DNA of 6,483 nt from an uncultured Collinsella sp. (GTDB lineage Bacteria; Actinomycetota; Coriobacteriia; Coriobacteriales; Coriobacteriaceae). The stretch covers positions 1 to 6,483 of the forward strand of contig CABUZI010000096.1 of assembly GCA_902496005.1 (NCBI GenBank), in the 5' to 3' direction. A program made the translations under genes and the position numbers. Positions 1-4,976 of this stretch are shown here, piece after piece; the stretch's first letter is position 1, and every line of letters starts with the position of its first letter. Below the pieces are notes generated by a model. That model was given only the letters and a program-made list of their open reading frames with translations, searched no databases and was not told where the DNA came from.

Positions 1-92
1 CATGGGTCGAGGCCGGACTTCCGCTCGATTGGGACAGGCAGGCCTTCGAGGCCGAGCGCAAAATGGATTCTAAAAAACACCTTGCCAAATAG
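1..92 (+). CDS. 3' end of an unidentified protein gene (truncated by window edge)
   Basis: An open frame enters from the left edge, with its first full codon at position 3, and stops at TAG 90-92. The last 29 residues begin WVEAGLPLDWDRQAFEAER and finish in a basic, Lys-rich tail ending HLAK. The acidic and basic helix-like composition fits the C-terminus of a soluble cytoplasmic protein. A strong hairpin begins 9 bp after the stop, as expected at a gene end, and this supports the frame being real. The gene converges on groL. The fragment is too short to assign a family, and no function is proposed. Confidence 0.55.
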   Translation, partial: WVEAGLPLDWDRQAFEAERKMDSKKHLAK

Positions 93-100
93 GAGCGTCA

Positions 101-155
101 GGACGCAAAGAGGCTCCGCAGCGCGAAGCGCGATGCGGAGCCTCTTTGCATGTCC
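101..155. terminator. Probable bidirectional intrinsic terminator between convergent genes
   Basis: A perfect 16-bp inverted repeat pairs 105-120 (GCAAAGAGGCTCCGCA) with 134-149. A 4-bp GCGC stem (121-124 with 128-131) closes a GAA loop at the tip, and GGAC 101-104 can pair with GTCC 152-155 across a 2-nt bulge. The arms start with AAAGAGG and end with CCTCTTT, the A-rich/T-rich form common in two-way terminators. It lies just after the plus-strand stop at 92 and about 75 bp after the groL stop at 225. No long U-run follows on either strand, so termination would depend on the stem and the UUU inside it. Confidence 0.7.
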
Positions 156-224
156 GAGGACGTTCCGGAGAGAAACCCCGTCCCGCCCCCGGATTCCCGG
201 TGGGAGTTCTAGACCTTGTCGGCC

Positions 225-1862
225 TTAGTACATACCGCCGCCCTGCTGACCAGCGGTAGCAGCAGCGATAGCGTCCTCAAGCTGAGTGTTCTTGGGCACA
301 TCGGAGACGGTGGCCTCGGTGATGAGGATCAGGCTGGCGACAGAAGCAGCGTTCTGAAGGGTGACGCGGCTGACCTTGACGGGGTCGAGGACGCCCATCT
401 CGATCATGTCGCCCCACTCGCCGTTGGCAGAGTTGAGACCCTGGCCGGCAGGCAGCTCGGCAACCTTATCGACCACGACAGCGCCCTCAAAGCCAGCGTT
501 CTTGGCGATGGTAGCGACCGGAGCGGTCAGAGCCTTCTTGACGATGTCGACGCCGATCTTCTCCTCGGGGTCGTCGATCTCGACAGCGTCGAGCGCAGGA
601 GCAGCGTCCATGAAGGCGACGCCACCGCCGGCGACGATGCCCTCCTCGACAGCAGCGCGGGTAGCCTGCAGGGCATCCTCGACGCGGTGCTTGATCTCCT
701 TGAGCTCGGACTCGGTAGCAGCGCCGACCTTGATGACGGCAACGCCGCCGGAGAGCTTGGCCAGGCGCTCCTGGAGCTTCTCACGGTCGAAGTCAGAGGT
801 GGTGTTCTCCATCTCACCCTTGATCTGAGCGATACGAGCGTCGATGGCCTCCTTGGAGCCAGCGCCGCCGACGACGACGGTGTTGTCCTTGGAGATGGTG
901 ACGGACTTAGCGGTACCGAGCATATCGGCGGTGATGTCAGCGACCTTCACACCCAGCTCGTCCAGGGCAGCCTGGCCACCGGTGAGGACGGCGATGTCCT
1001 CGAGGATGCGCTTGCGGCGATCGCCGTAGCCCGGAGCCTTGACGGCGCAGACGTTGAGGGCGCCACGGATCTTGTTGAGGACCAGGGTAGGCAGAGCCTC
1101 GCCGTCGATGTCCTCAGCGATGATGAGCAGGCCGCGGCCAGCGCGCTGGACAGCCTCGAGAACGGGCATAATGTCCTGAACGCTGGAGATCTTCTGGTCG
1201 GTGATGAGGATGTACGGATCCTTCATCACGGCCTCCATGCGGTCGTTATCCGTGACGAAGTAAGCGGAGACATAGCCCTTGTCGAACTGCATGCCCTCGA
1301 CGGTGTCAATGGTGATGTCGAACGTCTGGGAATCCTCGACGGTGATGACGCCGTCCTTGCCCACGACCTCCATGGCCTCGGCAATCTTCTCGCCGACCTC
1401 GGGGTCACCGGCGGAGATGGTACCGACGGAAGCGATCTGTTCCTTGGTCTCGACCGGCTTGGCCTGCTTCTTCATCTCGGCGACGGCGGCGTTAACGGCC
1501 TTGTCGATGCCGCGACGAATGGCCAGCGGGTTGGCGCCAGCGGCGACGTTGCGCAGGCCGTCGTTGACGATGGCCTGAGCGAGCAGGGTTGCGGTGGTGG
1601 TGCCGTCACCCACGGTGTCGTTGGTCTTGGTGGCGACCTCCTTCACCAGCTGGGCACCCATGTTCTCGATGTTGTCCTCGAGCTCAATCTCCTTGGCGAC
1701 GGAAACGCCGTCGTTGGTGATGGTCGGGGCACCGAACGTGCGCTGCAGCGCAACGTAGCGACCCTTGGGGCCCATGGTGACGGTAACGGCGTCGGCCAGA
1801 GTGTTGACGCCCTTGGCAAGCTTAGCGCGGGCATCGGTGTTGAACGTAATGTTCTTTGCCAT
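225..1862 (-). CDS. groL: 60 kDa chaperonin GroEL (Hsp60)
   Basis: This is the ATP-driven, double-ring cytoplasmic folding chaperonin that encloses unfolded proteins under the GroES lid. The 545-residue length is standard. The nucleotide-site motifs are all present: MGPKGR at 30-35, TNDGVSV at 49-55 with Asp51, and GDGTTT at 85-90 with Asp86. The hydrolysis aspartate is Asp396 in VEDAL (equivalent to E. coli Asp398). The family signature AAVEEGIVAGGG occupies 403-414. The apical domain (about 190-370) carries the usual VKAPGYGDRRK stretch at 274-284. The C-terminal tail is short (GQQGGGMY), with a single GGM-like unit. The start at 1862 is chosen for MAKNI, which is canonical, and for a GGAGG at 1873-1877 with a 10-nt spacer. 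The stop is TAA at 225-227. It lies 96 bp downstream of groS on the same strand, so co-transcription is expected. Identification is secure. Confidence 0.98.
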   Translation of the reverse strand: MAKNITFNTDARAKLAKGVNTLADAVTVTMGPKGRYVALQRTFGAPTITNDGVSVAKEIELEDNIENMGAQLVKEVATKTNDTVGDGTTTATLLAQAIVNDGLRNVAAGANPLAIRRGIDKAVNAAVAEMKKQAKPVETKEQIASVGTISAGDPEVGEKIAEAMEVVGKDGVITVEDSQTFDITIDTVEGMQFDKGYVSAYFVTDNDRMEAVMKDPYILITDQKISSVQDIMPVLEAVQRAGRGLLIIAEDIDGEALPTLVLNKIRGALNVCAVKAPGYGDRRKRILEDIAVLTGGQAALDELGVKVADITADMLGTAKSVTISKDNTVVVGGAGSKEAIDARIAQIKGEMENTTSDFDREKLQERLAKLSGGVAVIKVGAATESELKEIKHRVEDALQATRAAVEEGIVAGGGVAFMDAAPALDAVEIDDPEEKIGVDIVKKALTAPVATIAKNAGFEGAVVVDKVAELPAGQGLNSANGEWGDMIEMGVLDPVKVSRVTLQNAASVASLILITEATVSDVPKNTQLEDAIAAATAGQQGGGMY

Positions 1863-1888
1863 GGTAGGTAATCCTCCAAAAGAAATGT

Positions 1889-1912
1889 GACTCGCGTCGC
1901 CGCTTCCGAGTC
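1889..1912 (-). other. Small hairpin in the groS-groL intercistronic spacer
   Basis: In the 96-bp spacer, GACTCG (1889-1894) is the reverse complement of CGAGTC (1907-1912), giving a 6-bp stem with a 12-nt loop in the groSL transcript. It sits about 11 nt upstream of the groL Shine-Dalgarno (1873-1877 on this strand). It could be an RNA-stability or processing element between the cistrons, or chance in GC-rich DNA. There is no U-tract, so it is unlikely to be a terminator. Confidence 0.25.
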
Positions 1913-1958
1913 CTATGCGGCAGGCGCGTTCAAAGACGAATCAGAGATTCCGACGAGA

Positions 1959-2252
1959 CTAGGCCTCGACGACAGCGTAGATGTCGTCGGCGCGCATCAG
2001 CAGATACTTCTCGCCGTCGACCTTGACCTCGTTGCCACCGAACTTACCGTAGATGACAACGTCACCGACCTTGACGTCCATGGGAATGCGCTCACCTTTG
2101 TCGTTGACCTTGCCGGCGCCAACGGCAACGATGGTGCCACGCTGCGGCTTCTCCTGGGCGTTGCTGGCGATATACAGACCAGAAGCGGTCTTCTGCTCGG
2201 CCTCGTCGGGCTTGACCAGAACACGATCTGCAAGCGGCTTCAAAGACGACAT
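1959..2252 (-). CDS. groS: 10 kDa co-chaperonin GroES (Hsp10)
   Basis: This is the heptameric lid that binds the GroEL ring in the presence of ATP and closes the folding chamber in the cytoplasm. The 97 residues match the usual Hsp10 length. The N-terminal signature LKPLADRVLVKP lies at 4-15. The mobile loop (about 17-34) contains TASG followed by Leu26-Tyr27-Ile28 and then EKPQRG at 34-39. The roof and barrel regions include AVGAGKV (43-49), VKVGDVVIYGKFGG (60-73) and the final DDIYAVVE. The GroEL-contacting tripeptide is LYI, rather than the IVL of E. coli or the LVI typical of other actinobacteria. The start at 2252 follows a very strong AAGGAGGAG (2259-2267) with 6 nt of spacing. It is the first gene of the operon, with groL 96 bp downstream. 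Identification is secure. Confidence 0.98.
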   Translation of the reverse strand: MSSLKPLADRVLVKPDEAEQKTASGLYIASNAQEKPQRGTIVAVGAGKVNDKGERIPMDVKVGDVVIYGKFGGNEVKVDGEKYLLMRADDIYAVVEA

Positions 2253-2280
2253 GCTTGTCTCCTCCTTTTTGGGCCGCGCG

Positions 2281-2289
2281 GTTATACCA
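2281..2289 (-). promoter_or_regulatory. Candidate extended -10 promoter for groSL
   Basis: The minus strand reads TGGTATAAC here, an extended -10 (TGn plus a TATAAT-like hexamer with 5 of 6 matches). Transcription would start near 2274 and give a leader of about 20 nt that still includes the strong Shine-Dalgarno at 2259-2267. No good -35 is seen 16-18 bp upstream (the 17-bp position reads ACAAAA), so recognition would rest on the extended -10. The same TTATAC-containing motif recurs at 2341-2354. Confidence 0.35.
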
Positions 2290-2340
2290 CGCGAATTAAC
2301 CCTTTTTGTTTGCGTACGCGTTGAATGGTACCCACGAATG

Positions 2341-2364
2341 GCGGGTTATACAACACGGAGTCAA
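2341..2364 (-). promoter_or_regulatory. Second candidate promoter or regulator site upstream of groS
   Basis: On the minus strand a TTGACT (2359-2364) is followed only 8 bp later by TATAAC (2345-2350). Each hexamer looks like a promoter element, but the spacing is too short for one sigma-70 site. The plus-strand stretch GCGGGTTATACAAC (2341-2354) repeats GCGGTTATACCAC (2278-2290), about 63 bp away. It may be an upstream -10, or one of a pair of binding sites for a regulator. No CIRCE or HAIR inverted repeat was found in 2253-2400. Confidence 0.25.
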
Positions 2365-2389
2365 AAAATCTTATTTTTTGGCACTTAGA

Positions 2390-2600
2390 TTTTCTGAATG
2401 CCGGGGGATAACTTAGCGGTGGCTCCCGTGTGGCTCCGGAGGGGCGGGGCATAAGGTTTCCTGCTCGGGCAGTCCTGCTCGCGCGAAGGCCACATTAAGT
2501 GGCCTTCGGCTCGTGCGGAACTCGCGATAAACCTTATGCCCCGCCCCTCCGGAGCCACACGGGAGGCAGGTTAACTAATTCGAGCCCGGCATTCAGAAAA
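2390..2600. repeat. Large nested palindrome (16-bp and 37-bp perfect arms) upstream of groS
   Basis: Three perfect inverted repeats share nearly the same centre (about 2494-2496). The outer arms are 2390-2405 (TTTTCTGAATGCCGGG) and 2585-2600. The inner arms are 37 bp, 2423-2459 and 2529-2565, beginning CTCCCGTGTGGCTCCGGAGG on the left. The apical arms are 2484-2493 (CGAAGGCCAC) and 2499-2508 around an ATTAA loop. A small side hairpin CTGC-TCGG-GCAG lies at 2461-2472. Outside the outer arms the symmetry continues imperfectly, with GCACT 2381-2385 facing AGTGC 2604-2608. Either strand would fold into a long branched hairpin. No reading frame in it looks like a protein. It may be a mobile miniature element, a structured RNA or a strong insulating terminator. 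Its function is unknown. Confidence 0.85.
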
Positions 2601-2676
2601 GTCAGTGCAGCAAAATGGCGATGCGGATAGGAACGTGGGCATGGTTTTCGCTGCGCGCACGGGTCCCCTGGGGAGC

Positions 2677-2916
2677 GCCGTGCATTTTTGGGAGTATTCA
2701 GCAAGCCAGGACGACTGTATACGCGCCGGACACACCATATTGGTCCCAAGGACGCCTTCGACCGGCGATTTGAGTCGGCAGGCAAACCCCGCCAGGACAA
2801 AAAGGCATGCTTCGCGCCGCGCCGGACCCCAAAATGACGTCAATCTCCGCAACGTTACTCAGCCGCAGCGGCACCGGCAGAGCTCGCGGTGCTGAATACT
2901 CCGTTTTTTGCACGGC
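2677..2916. repeat. 240-bp MITE-like element with 27-bp terminal inverted repeats
   Basis: The left end 2677-2703 and the right end 2890-2916 are inverted repeats matching at 21 of 27 positions: GCCGTGCA at the tips (8/8), a mismatched 6-base T-rich core, then GGAGTATTCAGCA (13/13). No clear target-site duplication flanks it. The interior holds a GCACCG/CGGTGC hairpin (2871-2876 with 2887-2892), a CGAC/GTCG pair (2759-2762 with 2774-2777) and the palindrome TGACGTCA (2835-2842). Small open frames cross it on both strands, but none has a good ribosome site or a recognisable domain. This looks like a non-autonomous mobile element or an interspersed structured repeat. Copy number cannot be judged from one window. 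Confidence 0.6.
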
Positions 2917-3104
2917 ACGGGCGGGGGTACATCAGGATCAGGAAGGACATCCCAGCCTTTTTATGCAATCTGTAATGGGAAGTATGCAAAACACCAAGAG
3001 ATAGCATTGCTGGTGTCCAAATTGAGCGCGGGGCAGCAGCACCTCCGCCCTGCGCCCAAATCCATCAGAGCGGGGACGCTCCTAACAAATCCCCACCGGC
3101 AAAC
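2917..3104. other. Intergenic DNA with no gene seen
   Basis: No convincing reading frame is present between the 240-bp repeat and the terminator of the minus-strand hydrolase. Minor structures are ACACCA 2991-2996 facing TGGTGT 3011-3016 (14-nt loop), GAGCG 3068-3072 facing CGCTC 3077-3081, and a TATGCAA direct repeat at 2962-2968 and 2983-2989, 21 bp apart. None is enough to name a promoter or RNA gene. Confidence 0.5.
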
Positions 3105-3152
3105 AAACGCGGCTCGAGCGCCATCCCAAAATAGGCTGCGCGAGCCGCGTTT
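3105..3152 (-). terminator. Intrinsic terminator of the YtcJ-like hydrolase gene
   Basis: A perfect 12-bp inverted repeat, AAACGCGGCTCG at 3105-3116 and CGAGCCGCGTTT at 3141-3152, encloses 24 nt. Part of that interior can extend the stem with a bulged A (GCAGCC facing GGCGC). It begins 18 bp after the TAA at 3171-3173. On the minus strand the descending arm ends in CGTTTGTTTG, a broken U-tract. The symmetric AAA/TTT ends could also stop transcription coming the other way. Confidence 0.7.
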
Positions 3153-3170
3153 AACGGTACGACATGAATA

Positions 3171-4808
3171 TTAGCGCTCGTAAATCAAGTTGCCTGCCAG
3201 GTAGGTGGCCTGAACTTTTGTGGCCTGGAGGTCTTGGGGGTCAACGATGAGCGGGTTTTGGTCCAGGACTACCAGGTCGGCGTACTTGCCAGGCTCCAAG
3301 CTACCGAGGTTTTGCTCGTCGCCCGCTGCATAGGCGCTGCCCAAGGTGTAGTTGCGCAGAACCGTTGCTGCATCGATGCGCTCGCTCGGCAACCAGCCGC
3401 CCTCGGGCCAGTGGCTTTTGGGGTCCTGGCGCGTGATAGCCGTGTAGAGCACGTTCATGCTGGTAACGGGCGTGATAGGGCTGTCGGTACCGAAGGCTTG
3501 GCGAATGCCGCGCTGCTTATAGGTTGCGAACGGCCACATGATGCGGCTGCGCTCCAGGCCCAGATCGCGCTCCGGTCCACCCGGGTCGAGTGTAATGTGG
3601 CAGGGCTGGCTCGAAGCAACCACGTTGAGCTTGCGCAGGCGGTCGATGTCCTCGGGCAGAAGGTTCTCCAGGTGCTCGAGCGTGTTATGGCCGTGCTGGG
3701 GCAGGCCGTACAGGTCGGCTGCTTCCTCGAAGATATCCAGCGCGGCATGAATCGCACCGTCACCAATAACGTGGATGCGCACGGTGTGACCGCGCTCCGC
3801 AGCCGCCAGAACCAATTTTCGCATGCGCTCAGCCGGGACTGTCAGACGGCCCTGGTCGCCCGGGAAGCGCGGATTGGTATAGGGCTCGGTGAGATATGCC
3901 GTGTGTTCACTCGACACGCCATCGAAGAACTGCTTAAAACCCGGCGCCGAAAGCAGCGCGTTGTTCGCATAACGTACCTGGAGCTCTTCTAGACGCGACT
4001 GGTCATCCAACAGCGTGGGGAACAGATGGGCACGAATGCCCAGCTTGCCGGCTGTCTGCAGTTTGTCGTAGACGTCGTCGCGGATAAAATCGCAGCCTGG
4101 CATGGGCATGAGCGACATATCGCAGATCGAGGTGATGCCCTGCTCGGCCATGCGCCTCATTTGATCGGCGTAAGCGCTTGCGATGCGATCTTCGCCCAGC
4201 CACTCAAGGCAGCGCGGCAACAACTGCATGGCAGCCGCTTCGTGAGCAATGCCCGTAAGCTCGCCGCTTGCGTCCTTGTCGTAGCTGCCGCCCGCTGGCG
4301 GCTCGCTGTCGCGCGTGACGCCGAGCGCCTCGAGTGCGCGGCTGTTGAGCCAAAGCGTGTGCCCGTCGCCCGAATACATAACGCAGGGACGATCGGGGAA
4401 TGCCGCATCGAGCGACGCCTTGGTAGGATGCTCGGGCGGGTCCCAACGGTAGTCGCGCCAGCCCTGCGTCACAACCCAGGCGTCATCGGGCAGGTCCTGG
4501 GAAAACTCGAGCGCATGTTGTACCAGTGCCGCCTCGGACGTGCCCATATCCATGAGCATGTACGGCGAGGAGCCGACCGAGGTATGGAAGAAGTGCAGAT
4601 GCGCATCATGGAAACCGGGGCAGACAAACTGCTCGCCGTAATCGACCACCGGCGTGGCGGCAGGTGCGGCGGCAATTACGTCATCGGGCGCACCGACTGC
4701 GACGATGCGGTCGCCCGCGATGGCAATCGCCAGCTCGCGGGCGGAATCGATGCCGTCTTGCGCGGTAAAGACGTTCTTGGAGCGAATAATCCGATCGATA
4801 TGTTGCAT
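3171..4808 (-). CDS. YtcJ-type metal-dependent amidohydrolase (Amidohydrolase_3 family)
   Basis: This is a 545-residue cytoplasmic hydrolase of the amidohydrolase superfamily; relatives hydrolyse amides such as N-substituted formamides, but the substrate here is unknown. It has no signal peptide. An N-terminal beta segment (1-60) and the C-terminal LGSLEPGKYADLVVLDQNP (501-519) form the usual composite sandwich around a TIM barrel. The metal motif is GFHDAHLHF (65-73, His70 and His72). Other family blocks are FKQFFDGVSSEHTA (291-304, Lys292 as possible bridging lysine), HVIGDGAIHAALD (346-358), NTLEHLEN (375-382), SSQPCHITLD (399-408) and FGTDSP (439-444, Asp442 as likely catalytic acid). The start is uncertain. 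In-frame ATGs lie at 4820, 4814 and 4808; 4808 is preferred because GGGG sits 6 nt upstream. The frame stays open upstream to 6419, but that is antisense to the M20 gene and not real coding. It is divergent from the M20D gene. Confidence 0.93.
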   Translation of the reverse strand: MQHIDRIIRSKNVFTAQDGIDSARELAIAIAGDRIVAVGAPDDVIAAAPAATPVVDYGEQFVCPGFHDAHLHFFHTSVGSSPYMLMDMGTSEAALVQHALEFSQDLPDDAWVVTQGWRDYRWDPPEHPTKASLDAAFPDRPCVMYSGDGHTLWLNSRALEALGVTRDSEPPAGGSYDKDASGELTGIAHEAAAMQLLPRCLEWLGEDRIASAYADQMRRMAEQGITSICDMSLMPMPGCDFIRDDVYDKLQTAGKLGIRAHLFPTLLDDQSRLEELQVRYANNALLSAPGFKQFFDGVSSEHTAYLTEPYTNPRFPGDQGRLTVPAERMRKLVLAAAERGHTVRIHVIGDGAIHAALDIFEEAADLYGLPQHGHNTLEHLENLLPEDIDRLRKLNVVASSQPCHITLDPGGPERDLGLERSRIMWPFATYKQRGIRQAFGTDSPITPVTSMNVLYTAITRQDPKSHWPEGGWLPSERIDAATVLRNYTLGSAYAAGDEQNLGSLEPGKYADLVVLDQNPLIVDPQDLQATKVQATYLAGNLIYER

Positions 4809-4874
4809 GGGCATCCCCATCTCTGGCAGGAAATTCAACACCCCCGAGTGTACTCCCCCGCCTCGGTTACAAAA

Positions 4875-4922
4875 TGCCAAGCGGCAAACGGCAGCTTTAC
4901 CAGCCCTAGCGGCAGGTGGCAT
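4875..4922. promoter_or_regulatory. Candidate operator region between the divergent hydrolase genes
   Basis: The 168-bp spacer contains TGCCAAGCGGCA (4875-4886, TGCC and GGCA half-sites) and a wider inverted pair, ATGCCA at 4874-4879 facing TGGCAT at 4917-4922. The latter overlaps the proposed -10 of the plus-strand gene. These could be binding sites for a shared regulator. They are short and GC-rich, and chance occurrence is possible. Confidence 0.25.
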
Positions 4923-4925
4923 ACT
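4897..4925 (+). promoter_or_regulatory. Candidate sigma-70 promoter for the M20D amidase gene
   Basis: TTACCA (4897-4902) and CATACT (4920-4925) are separated by exactly 17 bp. The -10 matches TATAAT at four positions; the -35 is a weak match to TTGACA. Transcription would start near 4932, giving a leader of about 45 nt that contains the AAGGAG ribosome site at 4961-4966. No comparably good promoter was found for the minus-strand gene. Confidence 0.4.
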
Positions 4926-4976
4926 GGAGAGAGCCTGTACGATTTTGCGATCGAGCCAACAAGGAGCAAATCGACC

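Noticed and set aside
216..1871. A 551-codon plus-strand open frame running opposite the whole of groL, rich in Leu, Asp, Gly and Val
   Set aside because: It is an antisense shadow. Strong codon bias in groL keeps stops out of this frame, the composition is not protein-like, and GroEL on the minus strand is unmistakable.
2379..2402. Possible CIRCE-like pair around GGCACTTAGATTTTCTGAATGCCG
   Set aside because: It matches neither the TTAGCACTC half-site nor the 9-bp spacing of CIRCE, and the sequence is explained by the palindrome's outer arm and flank.
2534..3174. Several 65-96-codon open frames on both strands in the groS-hydrolase gap
   Set aside because: They overlap one another and the inverted repeats, lack good ribosome sites, and are rich in Arg, Pro and Ser as expected for noncoding GC-rich DNA. 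A small repeat-encoded protein is not excluded but is not supported.
4026..4976. Upstream extension of the M20D frame to 804 residues
   Set aside because: It is antisense to the Amidohydrolase_3 gene. A good AAGGAG site and ATG at 4977 mark the true start.
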